Assembly (NCBI GenBank): GCA_025093985.1
Contig: JACAAK010000003.1
Span: 1,302,001 to 1,366,000 of the forward strand
DNA length: 64,000 nucleotides
Direction of reading: 5' to 3'
DNA from: Calvatia gigantea
Lineage: Eukaryota; Basidiomycota; Agaricomycetes; Agaricales; Lycoperdaceae
Positions within the stretch are counted from its first letter, which is position 1; each line of letters starts with the position of its first letter. Below the pieces are notes generated by a model. That model searched no databases and was not told where the DNA came from. It saw only the letters and a list, made by a program, of their open reading frames with translations. Of this stretch, positions 53,110 through 63,442 are shown one piece after another. A program made the position numbers and the translations under genes.

Positions 53110-56100
53110 TTAGTTCTTTTGTCTGGGTTGCTTGTTTGCTGCTTTTTTGTGTTTTCTGCCCCCTCTTTTATGAGTATCCTCTGGATGCCTTTTTAGGTAG
53201 TCTTTTATGGCGTCTCTGGCGTTTTCCAGGTTGGACTCCGCTGTCCATGTATCTTCTTCATTGCTGTACCCCTTCCAGTGGACCAGGAACTGATAGCCCC
53301 TTCCTTGCTTTTATCATCCACAGATCTCGTCTACTTTGTATTCTTCTTCATTGTTGATGATCACTGGGTCGGGTGCTGATGGCTGTTTTTGACTCGGGAA
53401 CTCCACCTAGTGTACTGGTGTCAGGAGCTGTTCATTGAACACATCATGGATGGCCCATCCATCCAGCAGTTTCAGCCGATATGCTGCTTCTCCTATCTTC
53501 TCCTTAATAAGGAAAGGTCCATACCATTTTTGGCCTAGCTTCTTTGATGATTGATTGGTATGGATATTGGTGCTTTCCAACCATACTTTATCTCCTGTTT
53601 GGTAAATGTTGGTGTGGGTTCTGCTGCGGTCGTGTTGCTGTTTCATCTTTTCTTGATATGTCTGTAGTGCTGATGAGGCATTGTCTTGGGCACACTGTAG
53701 TTGTTCCAGGAATGCTGTGGTGACAGGGTTGTTTGTTATTGGCTCGTTTTTGCCTTTCTATGGATTTCTTCCATAATTTAGGAAAAATAGTGTTTCCTGT
53801 GTTCCTCTGTGTCATTTGTCATTGTACTGAAGCTCTGCAATGGGGAGCCATTCCGCCCAGTCATCCTGGTCATAGTTGCAGTACAAGCGGATATAGGTCT
53901 CTACTTCTCTGTTAATGCACTCGGTTTGACCATCTGTTTGCAGGTGATATGCAGTTGATAGATTTTGTTCGATGCCGAGCCCTTTGAACAGCTCCTTGGT
54001 GAATTCTGATGTGAATTGAGATCCTCGGTCACTAAGCACTTTCCTTGGCAGTCCATGTAGCTTCCATATTTCATCCCAGTATATCCTTGCGACGTCTTTA
54101 GACAATGCATCCGTGGTTGTCACTGAGAGTCATATCATTTTTGTGAAGCGATCCACAATGACTAGTATTGCGTCTTTTCCTTTAGACTCTGGCAGTGGTC
54201 CGATCATGTCGACACTAATTTCTTCCCAGGGCCCATTTGGTATCGGAAGGGGATATAGTGGTGATTTGAGTGGTGTCATTCTGGGCTTGGCTTTTTGACA
54301 GGCTTGACATCCCTGGACGTACTTCTTGACGTCTTTTTGTATTGATGGCCACCAGTAGTCTCGGCTGATTAATTCCGTCATCCTGTGTTGTCCTGGGTGT
54401 CCTGCATCTGGGGTGTCGTGGTACTGTATTAGGATTTCTTCTCGTAGTTTCTGATCGGGTGGAACGTATGCACTATTCTGCTTGTAGATTATTCTGCCAT
54501 CCTCAGTGAGTTGGGACCCTTGCTTCTTCAGCTCAGTTAGGACTACTGTTTCCCACTGGGTCCAGTTTTGAATTCGCTCTAGGAAGTTAGGTTCAATGAA
54601 TAGTTCCGCTTGTAGGAGTACTGTGTTGTCTGTGCCCTCCGTCTGTAGCCAGCTTTCTCGAATCATGGTGACTAGTTTATCTTCTTGCTCTTCTGGCATT
54701 TGGTGGATGTGGGACAGAAGGTCAGCTTTCGTGTTTGTTTTTCCGGGTATGTGTCATAGCATGAAGTCGTAGTCTTGTAGTTGCAGATACCACTGTGCCT
54801 GTTGCCCATTTAGTTTTTGTGGTTCTCAGTAATACTTTAGGTTCTCATGGTCTGTCCAGATTTTGAATCATTCTTCGGCATCTAGGAGGTAATGTCTCCA
54901 TTCTTTTAGGGCATGGACAATGGCCAGCAGTTCCTTGTCGTATATTTCATAGTTCCGTTCTACTGGTGACAGGGTTCGTGATGTGAAGGTGATGGGATGC
55001 TATTTTTCTTCTTGTAGTTGTGAGAGTACCCCTCCTAATGCATAATCTGATGCATTGACTTCTACTCTGAATTGGCCATGCCTTTGTGGTAGTGTCAGGA
55101 CTGGTTCCTCAGTGATGCGTTTCTTGAGTTGATTGAATGAGTCCTGGTGCTCTTGTGTCCATTCCCATGTAGCTGCTCCTTTGAGCTTGTTTAGGGGTCC
55201 TGCAATCGTGCTAAAGTTTTTGATGAAGCGTCGATAATAGTTTGTGAACCCCAAGAACCTTTCTACTCCCTTGGTGTTTTTGGGTTCGGGCCATTCTTGT
55301 ACCGATTTTACTTTGTCTTCTTCCATTTCAATTTGTCCATGTCCTACTTTAACTCCTAGCATGGGGATTTCTTCTGCATCGAAAATGCACTTGGTTTGTT
55401 TGAAGCATAGATTATACTGGGCTGCTTGTTCCAGGAATTGTACTGTCCGTTCCTTTAGTTGCTCCTTGGTGTCTCCCGGGATGGCAAAGTCATCCATGTA
55501 GTTTACAATGTCTCCGTTTTGTAAGAGGTCGCAGAAGATGCTTGTCATCATTCTGGAGAACATTCCTGGCGAGTTGCTTAGACCAAAGTACATGACCATA
55601 GGTTTGAAGAGCCCTTCATTGGTGAGGAAGGCCACCTTCCATTCATCTCCCTCTTTGATCCTGACATTGTTGTATCCCCAGATGATGTCCAGTTTGTTGA
55701 AGTATTTGGCTTTTCCAAGTTTGTCAATTACTTCGCCAATTCTTGGCAACGGAGTTTTATCTTTGATGACTATGTTGTTTAGATGTCTATAGTTCTGGAT
55801 CAGCCTTTTGGACCCATCTTTCTTCGGGATGAAGAATGTTGGTGCTGTATATAGGGATTTTGATGGTCATATTCGTCCCGATTCTAGGTTTTCCTTGATG
55901 AATGACCTGAGTTCATCCTGTTCTTTAACCATCATGTTATATGTTCCCGCACTTATTTCCTTTGGGGCGTCTTCTGTTAGGACTATCTCATGGTCCCATT
56001 CGGTTCATTCTGGGAGCTTATCGAATGTCGTTTTGTTGAATAAGTGCATGAATGGTTGTATGTAGTCTGGCAGGTCTTCTGGTTTAGTTGGGTCCGGTTC

Positions 56101-56577
56101 ATCTTCTTCTTTCCATAGGTCTTCTGTGGCCATTATGCTCCACAGTTTTTCAGTGATAGCAATGTTCTGGTGGGGAAATTGGCAATCTGGTGGACACCAG
56201 GTGAACTTGATTTCTCCGTTGTTCCAGTCTACCTCTGGGTTATGTTTGACCAGCCAATCGTGTCCTAGAAAGATCTCCGCTCTGTCTTGTAGTTGTATGA
56301 TGGAGCCCTCGATTTGTTCTTTATGTCCCTGGATGTCGATGTTGATTGTTGTGGTTTCTGTTACTTTTCCACCTTGGTTGGGTGTTCCGTCTGCATTTAG
56401 TACCATGATTTGTCGTTCCAATTTCCGGGTAGGGAGTCCTTCTTCATCTACTAGTTTTTTGCTGATGCTGCTGGTTGTGCATCCTGAGTCTACAATGGTG
56501 TTGACCATTATCTCCTTTCCGGCCATTTGTATTTTTCCTTTTAGATTTAGTTCACGCTTTCTTCTCTGAGGAATCAT
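53110..56577 (-). pseudogene. Family D2 pol
   Basis: About 1155 codons in one net frame from the region of MIPQRRKRE to TAA 53110-53112, in the -1 frame of gag. Protease IVDSGCTTSS; RT with intact YMDD; RNase H with EVNASDYA (Asn for the usual Asp) and IYDKELLAI; integrase with HPGQHRMTELI, CQACQKAK, VDMIGPLPES, SDRGSQF and a worn TDGQTE; chromodomain (EEYKVDEI; FLVHWKGYSNEEDTW). About a dozen stops replace Trp, Arg and Gln codons. Confidence 0.9.
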
Positions 56578-56630
56578 GTAGAATTTGTCTGATATCCTAG
56601 ATACAAGCTTTTTGACTCTTGAGGTAGCGC

Positions 56631-57746
56631 CTACTCAGAGTCTTCGGAAAAATCCTTTCCTTCTTCGTTGGTAACTTCCTCTACTCCCTGGACTTGGATT
56701 TTCTTGGGTGCAGTACAGGCTTTGGCTATGTGCCCCTTTTTTCTGCAGTTGTAGTATATTAACCCCTTGGGTTTTTTGCAATCCTTGGCAATGTGGCCAA
56801 AAATGCCACAGTTGTAGCACTTGGGTTCTCCTTTGTCATTGAAGATGTGACGCCTGCTTCCTATCTCCATGGGTTTACCCATCCCCCCATAAGTGGTGCC
56901 AGTGTTCATTTTTCTGTCTCCTCAGTATTCAGATGCCTCATATCCTTGTCCGATGGACAATATGGCTTCTTTCCATTCTGCATATGTGTCTGGCCTAGCT
57001 GAAGGTGGATAGCCTGTGATCGTATGTATGATGTCTTGTCAGGCATTTTTTCTAAGTAGGAATATAGCATGCTTGCTGTTGGTCTTGGCCTTGCTTTTTA
57101 GCACCTTGAATTTGATCAAGTAGTCAGTAGTGTTTCAGTTTCCTTGTTTGAATTTTTCGATTTGCCATTCGGCTTTGCTGTTTGAGGCATCGTCTGAGAA
57201 GGTTCTTCTAAATTCTTCGGAGAAGACCTTCCAGTCCACTGAATCCTCAGATTCTAGGATAGCTGGTGCTCTCATGGCTGCATATGCTCCTGCAGTTCCT
57301 CCTCGCAGTCTAGCTAAGACGGCTATGGCTTTATCGTCCGCTGAGACTATCTTGTTGAATTTCATGAAGAGCGTCATTGCTCTCCACCAGTCGTCGAACT
57401 TGGTGTGGGTGCTGTCGAAGAATCCTGGGTCTGGTACTAGGCCTTTCCCACTGGATACTGTCATGGGTACTACTGCATTGTCAATCATATTGGAGTCGGT
57501 TTCTGATTCTGTTTCATCTGAGCTTGATTTGTCTGATTTCTCCTGATGTGCTATCTCTTCCTCTGCTAGGTCGAGTTCGTTTAGAAGTTCTGATAACACT
57601 TCTTCTTCTGCTGGGTTTGCTCCAGGTTCGTCATGTGTTTCTTCAGGTACTTCGGGGTTCCCTGTTTCTTTTTCGTCTGATGTTTCTGATTTGTCGTCAG
57701 TGACTTTGAGGTTTGGTTCTCTATATTTGTCCGGGTTCGAGCTCAT
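56631..57746 (-). pseudogene. Family D2 gag
   Basis: ATG 57746 (MSSNPDKYREPNL) to TAG 56631-56633, with stops near 57132, 57040 and 56925. Acidic N-terminus, capsid-like domain (FFDSTHTKFDDWWRAMTLFMK), first CCHC knuckle intact ([14 protein letters not shown]), second with its first Cys changed to Tyr (YYNCRKKGHIAKAC). Confidence 0.88.
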
Positions 57747-57812
57747 ATACTAGCTCCTGGATTGCTTCTGTTCAGGCCTGTTTCAGCCTACTCCTTGCAA
57801 GGTGAGGTGGGG

Positions 57813-57823
57813 ACACTTAACCA
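57813..57823 (-). other. Family D2 primer binding site, self-priming type
   Basis: On the minus strand TGGTTAAGTGT, two bases after the 5' LTR, is the perfect 11-nt complement of the LTR site at 57906-57916. Confidence 0.7.
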
Positions 57824-57905
57824 AATGTTATGACCTTAGTCTGAGTAAACCTCAGGTTGTAACTTGGGCTAAGACTTGAGGGCAAGTAAGGGGAGAGAAA
57901 CTAGG

Positions 57906-57950
57906 TGGTTAAGTGTACTGAATACAGGAGCATGTATATACACTTAAATA
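57906..57950 (-). promoter_or_regulatory. LTR promoter and self-primer, family D2
   Basis: Minus strand TATTTAAG (57950-57943) is 34 nt upstream of ACACTTAACCA (57916-57906), the partner of the primer binding site. Same geometry as families A and F. Confidence 0.65.
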
Positions 57951-58132
57951 CAGAAGGACCATCCAGTTGAATGGATGGAGATAACTACATGAAACGTCCG
58001 ATGTCTATGGTATAGTAGTTATGAGTCAGAGCTTGGGGATCACGCAGACAGGAATAGACAAAACAGGTACACAAGAGGTAGGAATGTAGACAAATATAGA
58101 GAATGTGATATGACCAGTGAAAATTCACAACA

Positions 58133-58443
58133 CTGAAGCCTTCCTGAAGTTTACAGAGCAGTGTGGCATTGAAAGGAGGCATTCTACTCAAAATAGGCCT
58201 CAGCAAAATGGTCTAGCTGAGAGGGCCAACAGAACTATGGGTGAGAGAGTCACTGCTATGCTCTCAGAATCTGGATTGCCAGCCTCTTTCTGGGGAGAAT
58301 GTATTGCTGCCATGGTTTATGTGTGGAATAGGCTCCCTACCTCATCTCTATCACTTTCTACACCCTTTGAGGCCTTCTACAAGCGAAAACCAGATGTTTC
58401 GCACCTCAGGGTGTGGGGGTGCACTGCCTATATGCATATACAG
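58133..58443 (+). pseudogene. Ty1/Copia integrase, right part
   Basis: Continues the interrupted integrase: HSTQNRPQQNGLAERANRT contains the catalytic Glu, then FWGECIAAMVYVWNRLP and LRVWGCTAY of the C-terminal region. Reading resumes in frame with the left part when one copy of CTGAA is counted. Cut at about 58444 by LINE ORF1. Confidence 0.88.
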
Positions 58444-58445
58444 TG

Positions 58446-58761
58446 AGCTATCTGTCAGTCCCACTTGAACTGATGCCCTATCTGCGCTGGGCCTCACACT
58501 GCTGAAAACCACTGTGCTGTCACTGGTTGTTGTTATCCTAAGGATTTCAACAAGGCTACTCCGGAGGGACAACTGTGTCCCCACAAATTCAAGTGTCTGA
58601 ACTGCGGTGGTGACCACCGTGCAGACTCCCACTCCTGCCAGCTTTGGCATCACTAGTATGAGGCCGAGTGGGTCAAAGAGCATTATAGCAAGGTGAGTGA
58701 ACGTTGTCTCTTGAGGATGGCATCACGATCCACTGATAACACTTCAGCATCCACGCAATGA
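58446..58761 (+). pseudogene. LINE ORF1 C-terminal fragment
   Basis: Plus-strand frame with CPICAGPHTAENHCAVTGC and CLNCGGDHRADSHSC knuckles, one TAG (where the other copy has TGG), ending TGA 58759-58761. The stop overlaps the ORF2 ATG as ATGA, so ORF2 is probably translated by termination-reinitiation. Confidence 0.75.
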
Positions 58762-59123
58762 ACCCTGAGCCTGATGAGTTGAGGCATTTCATGAAGGGTA
58801 AAATACATATATTGTCATTTAACATAGCAAAGAATTATGCGTTATTGGACACATTGCTAGAGTCTGAAAAAGACAACTTCGACATCATTTTCGTCCAGGA
58901 ACTGCCCTGGCAAACAATAAGATCTGCCCCCTCGACACTTGATGCCGAGGGTGAGCCTGTCATCAGAGCACCTAAGTACCCTGAGTGGTTGTATATGGTG
59001 AGGCCAGCCTCCTCTGTGGAGGAATGAGATCATCCGCACGTTATGGCTTATGTCCACATGCGGATTAAGAGATTGAGGCCCTCACTTAGGTGGGACCTTA
59101 TTGATCACCAGGATGTGATGGTC
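58758..59123 (+). pseudogene. LINE ORF2, endonuclease N-terminus
   Basis: ATG 58758. ILSFNIAKNYALLDTLLE and DIIFVQELPW fit the start of an APE-type (EEP) endonuclease, including the Asn and Glu metal-site regions. A TGA at 59025-59027 follows SSVEE; reading resumes to 59123, where a poly(T) tract of another LINE begins. Confidence 0.7.
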
Positions 59124-60652
59124 TTTTTTTTTTTTTTTTTTTTAAATCAAGGCTTGCACCAATTTATAATGTGGTGCCCAATCGCAGTCTGCGTGTAGCT
59201 AAGTACAAAGCCCCAACTACAAAGTCCAATGAGTTAAGAGTAATCTACTGTTCAGAAGCAGTCCACCCAACCCAAGCGCTAACCCAGACCAGACCAGACC
59301 ACCCCTTACTTGCTAAATCCTCTGGTCACCCGAAATGCCCATCACACTGAGGAAGGCCCAGTTGCCTAGGTCTTGTGGTGTACACCCAGTGACACATCAT
59401 CGCAGCATGACGGTGCCCTGATCATCCCTCCAGAGGCGGACCCAGTGGCAACGGCGGCCGAGTGCCCTCAGGGGAACAGGTGTAGTCAGGAGAGCCAGCG
59501 CAAGGAGCCCCTGCTTGGAGCCGCCTTACCCCTGACTTCCCAGATGAAAGGGTATCAGCCCAGACCTGACCCAGGGCAACCCGGCAGGCAGGATAGCAAC
59601 TCAAAGCACCACCTAGACGGCGCCCAAGAAAGCAGCTGAGCAAGACGAACCCGCACCGCCACCCGGGGACCTCACCCCCGTTATTTATGCCTTCGCCCCC
59701 TGTGAAGCCCCCAGCAGGCCCAGGAAAGGAGCACCACCAGCCGAGGCTGGAAGCACCCCCCAGGGACCCCACCCCTGTTGCCTTAAGACTTCTCCACCCA
59801 GTAGGCCAGGAGACCAGCGACTCCACAGGAACCCCCTGCATGTGCCAGCTCAGCTGATCCCAGCATCATCTGGTCTGAATGCAAATGCCCCCGGGTTCGC
59901 ATCCAGGAAGTCAATCAGCTCACGAATGGTCTGAGGAGGTCTGTCAAGTTCCCTCTTGTGATTGGGACACCTGACAAATATGTGATAGCACCCCTCGAGA
60001 GTGGCGCCACACGAACAGCCAATGCCTTCGTTAGGAAAGAATTGTACATGGTACAACCCAATCTTTTTTTTTTTTTTTTTTTAAATCAAGGCTTGCGCCA
60101 ATTTATAATGCGGTGCCCGATCACAGTCCGCGTGTAGTAGAGTACAAATCCCCTAGCTACAAAGTCCGATGAGTTAAGAGTAATCTACTGTTCAGAGGCA
60201 ACCCAACCCAACCCAAGCGCTAGCCCAGACCAGACCAAACCGCCCCCTACTTGCTAAATCCCCCGGTTCCCCAAAATGCCCATTACACTGAAGAAGACCC
60301 AGTTGCCCAGGTCTTGTGGTGTACACCCAGTGATGCACCGCCGGGTTGCGGCGGTGCCCTGATCATCCCACAAGCAGCGGGCCCAGCGGCGGCGGCGGTA
60401 CAACCCAATCAGAGCATGACCTATGACAGTATGCACGGCCCTTGCACACAGCGAGTTAGAGCCGCTAACATGAGGGAGCCAAGGTCCACCAGAAAGGTAG
60501 ATCGGCTTCCCCGGAACAGACGGATCTGCCCCAGAGGCAAGGATCCATGTTGCTGTGCCCCTTATAAGAAGGGGTAGAGTACAGCTGGTGCCATGACTCC
60601 AGAACGTCATTGACCGCCTCCTTACGCAGGCGGGCAATAGAAGTGAATGGCC
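59124..60652 (-). mobile_element. LINE 3' part with poly(A) tail, minus strand
   Basis: A 20-T run (59124-59143) is the reversed poly(A) tail, preceded in LINE sense by TTGATTT. The 3' UTR spans about 59144-59849. The ORF2 C-terminus (about 59850-60056 and 60411-60600) carries a Cys/His motif (CSCGATLEGCYHIFVRC). Interrupted by a second, nested LINE at 60064-60396. 5'-truncated at 60652, where an inverted LINE piece starts. Confidence 0.8.
60064..60396 (-). mobile_element. 5'-truncated LINE nested in a LINE
   Basis: 333 bp, 19 T at 60064-60082 as its reversed poly(A) tail, then 3' UTR only. Flanked by a perfect 14-bp target duplication GGTACAACCCAATC (60050-60063 and 60397-60410) within the ORF2 C-terminus of the host LINE. 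A textbook 5'-truncated, target-primed insertion. Confidence 0.9.
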
Positions 60653-60956
60653 TTCCCTCAGGTCGCTTATGGTCTGAGGCCGTTCACTTCCATTGCCCGC
60701 CTGTGCAAAGAGGCGGTTGACGATGTTCTGGAGTCATGGCGTCAGCTGTACTCTACCCCTTCCTACAAGGGGCGTAGTAATATGGACCTTGCCTCCGGGG
60801 CAGATCCATCTATTCCGGGGAAGCCGACCTACCTTTCTGGTGGGCCCTGGCTCCCTCATGTTAGCAGCTCTAACTCGCTGTGTGCGAGGGCCGTGTGTGC
60901 CGTTACAGGTCATGCTCCGATTGGGTCATACCGCGTACGATTCTTTCCTAATGAAA
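60653..60956 (+). pseudogene. LINE ORF2 C-terminal piece, inverted neighbour
   Basis: Plus strand: FPQVAYGLRPFTSIARLCKEAVDDVLESW, through GGPWLPHVSSSNS to RFFPNE, after which the match ends. It mirrors 60411-60652 on the opposite strand, forming an inverted repeat with arms of about 245 bp and a 25-bp spacer. Confidence 0.75.
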
Positions 60957-61970
60957 AATGGTTGGCTGCTGCGCAAGAGAGACCTGCATGACCAGGATCA
61001 GACTCAAGTGGAGATCATAGGCAAAGGTGGCCCCTGGGAGGTTAGCTAAGCTGGGACCTTATGGTAGGAAGGTTTACAGGGCGAGTTAAAAACCCGGGAT
61101 GATCCCCAGTGCGGCGCGGCACTAGCACTGTTCCTAGCGCTGTCATGCGCGCTCATTCACTCTAAGGCGTAATGGTCAGCTGAAGATAACTTTCTGGATG
61201 TGAGGAAGCGCACAACAGAGACGGCGTGCTCTCGGACAACCATTCCTGAAGCATAGCATGCCTGGTCGATATGGGTTGAAAGGAAACTGCGGTGAAGGTA
61301 GACGGGTGAAACAAGCCAGCAATAGTCTTTAAGCATGGGCATTTGGGAACGGGGCATGACAGTGGGTGGTTTCTGTCTGGATTAGGTAGGATGGGAAGGC
61401 TCTCTACATGCTAACTACCAAGGAACTTAGAGTGATATACTAGTCACTGACAGCGATAGGTAACCTATTTGCGGCATGAAAAAAATAACAGAAAACCAAG
61501 CATTCGGAGTTCCTGTCCCTGTCAATAGCGAGCATTAGCTTACACGCGAAAGGGGCATGAATGTTCCCAATATGACAGCTGGATTACCTTGAATAGGGAT
61601 AGAACTTGACGACCTCCGGAAGACATTTTCCAAGAAGCCACCGATTTTGGTGGGACTTCTGCACCAGAATCATCTCATGAAGGTGAAGGCATCGTCCAAA
61701 ACAGGCAGTCTGAGGACTAGCCGACGTTCAAACTCCATTTTCACCTTCACTATTACAGGCATCACCATTGACCTCGGTACATCCTGCCTAGAAATGTGCT
61801 GCCGCACACTAAGAGGCCTTCCATCGAGTGCCCATCCAAAGGTAAGCCCCTCGACCCACTGAGAATTGATTCGGAATGGAACTCGGGCAAACGTCAAACC
61901 CAATCGGACCGTGAGCTGGGCCATAGGGATAGGTCGCAGTCTTCTGACACAGGAGTCAAAGCAACAGTGG
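60957..61970. other. Unassigned 1-kb segment
   Basis: No similarity to the elements in the window is recognised. The first 600 bp have no usable ORF. On the minus strand 61984-61670 encodes 104 residues (ARVPFRINSQWVEGLTFGWA; SMVMPVIVKVKMEFERRL) with the look of coding sequence but no known motif. It could be a host gene scrap, LINE 5' sequence or another repeat. Confidence 0.3.
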
Positions 61971-62323
61971 TCCCCTGAGGGCACTTGGCTGCCATTGCTG
62001 CTGGGTCCGCCTCTTGCGGGATGATCAGGGCACCGTCGCGCGGCGACGGTGCGTCACTGGGTGTACACCACAAGACCTGGGCAACTGGGTCTTCTTCAGT
62101 GTGATGGGCATTTCGGGCGACCGGGGGGTTTGGCAAGTAGGGGGTGGTCTGGTCTGGTCTGGGTTAGCGCTTGGGTTGGGTTGGGCTGCTTCTGAACAGT
62201 AGATTACTCTTAACTCATCGGACTTTGTAGTTGGGGCTTTGTACTTAGCTACACGTGGACTGCGATCAGGCACCATGTTATAAATTGGCGCAAGCCATGA
62301 TTTAAAAAAAAAAAAAAAAAAAA
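61971..62323 (+). mobile_element. LINE 3' UTR with poly(A), plus strand
   Basis: Matches the 3' UTR at 59144-59460 in the opposite orientation, starting near CCCCTGAGGGCAC and ending in 20 A (62304-62323). 5'-truncated. No clear target duplication. Confidence 0.8.
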
Positions 62324-62343
62324 CCATGCCATTCACTGGCATG

Positions 62344-62910
62344 TTACTTTGTTCCCTCAGGTCTCTTATGGCCCGAGGCCGTTCACTTCTATTGCCCGCC
62401 TACATAAGGAGGCAGTCGACAATGTTCTGGAGTCATGGCACCAGCTGTACTCTACCTCTTCTTATAAGGGGTGTAGCAACATGGATCTTGCCTCTGGGGC
62501 GGATCCGTCTGTTCCAGGGAAGCCAACCTACCTTTCTGGTGGGCCCTGGCTCCCCCATGTTAGCAGCTCTAACTTGTTCTGTGTGAGGGCCATGCGTGCC
62601 ATCACAGGTCATGCTCTGATTGGATCATACCGGGTACGATTCTTTCCTAATGAAAGTGTTGGCTGTTCATGTGGCGCCACTCTTGAGGGGTGCTATCGCA
62701 TATTTGTCAGGTGCCCTAACCACAAGAGGGAGCTTGACAGACCTCCTCAGACCATTCGTGAGCTGATTGACTTCCTGAATGCGAATCCCAGGGCATTCGT
62801 GTTCAAACCCGATGATGCTGGGATCGGCTGAGCTGGTGCGTGTGGGGGGTCCCTGTGGGGTTGCTGGTCTTCTGGCCTACTGGGTGGAAAAGTCTTAAGG
62901 CAACAGGGGT
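62344..62910 (+). pseudogene. LINE ORF2 C-terminus and 3' UTR start
   Basis: FPQVSYGPRPFTSIARL to RPPQTIRELIDFLNAN, stop TGA 62829-62831, with the Cys/His motif CSCGATLEGCYRIFVRC. It runs about 80 bp into the 3' UTR and then switches at GGCAACAGGGG to RT sequence of an upstream LINE region. Confidence 0.78.
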
Positions 62911-63053
62911 CCTCAGGACTAGCGTTGTGGCATTTGACATAGCGCAGTTCTTCCCATCATTGCACCATGATATGCTGGTTGCAATACTCTGCAAGCAAGG
63001 ATTCACTCCTGAGTTGGTCGAGTTCTTTGCGTACTACCTGGTAGGACGGAAGA
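62911..63053 (+). pseudogene. LINE RT palm fragment
   Basis: TSVVAFDIAQFFPSLHHDML is RT motif A of a LINE (catalytic Asp in AFDIAQFF), followed by FTPELVEFFAYYLVGRK. It is cut at 63053 by the LTR of element E. Confidence 0.75.
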
Positions 63054-63233
63054 TGTTATGAGTTTCCACTGATCATAACGAGTTCCGTACTATTCTGCAT
63101 TTCCAACTATCCACGTACCTGTTTCGTCTATTCTAGTCCAGCGTTCTCCAAGATATGACTTGTACCAACTACTACGCTCTAACCAGACATTTCATGTAGT
63201 TACTCCATCCGTTCAACTGGATGACCTTAGACA

Positions 63234-63278
63234 TACTTAAGCGTACATACACTCTGTTGTATTCGGTACACTTAACCA
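63234..63278 (+). promoter_or_regulatory. LTR promoter and self-primer, element E
   Basis: TACTTAAG (63234-63241) takes the place of the D-family TATTTAAG, 34 nt upstream of ACACTTAACCA (63268-63278). The primer binding site TGGTTAAGCGT (63363-63373) pairs with it at 10 of 11 positions. Confidence 0.55.
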
Positions 63279-63442
63279 TCTTCTGTTCTCTTTCCCTTAC
63301 TCGCCCTCAAGACTTAGCCAGAGCTGCAACCTGAGGTCTAAACCGACTAAGGTCGTAACATTTGGTTAAGCGTCACCACCTCACCTTGCAAGAAACAAGA
63401 GTTGGAAAAGACTCGAACCACGACGAACCCAGGAGCCATTAT

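Larger units (their letters stand above)
51791..58132 (-). mobile_element. Gypsy family D copy 2, full-length
   Basis: 6342 bp in reverse orientation inside Copia integrase, flanked by CTGAA on both sides (51786-51790 and 58133-58137), a perfect 5-bp target duplication. Two 307-bp LTRs (51791-52097 and 57826-58132) differ at about 20 sites, essentially all transitions. Gag, pol (PR-RT-RH-IN-chromodomain) and ORF3 are present with scattered stops. It is the best full-length guide to the D family in this window. Confidence 0.95.

Noticed and set aside
61670..61984. Host gene
   Set aside because: 104 codons without start-context, introns or recognised domain are not enough to call a gene; left as unassigned.
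62325..62343. Perfect 7-bp hairpin next to a LINE poly(A)
   Set aside because: A single short stem with no context; likely chance.
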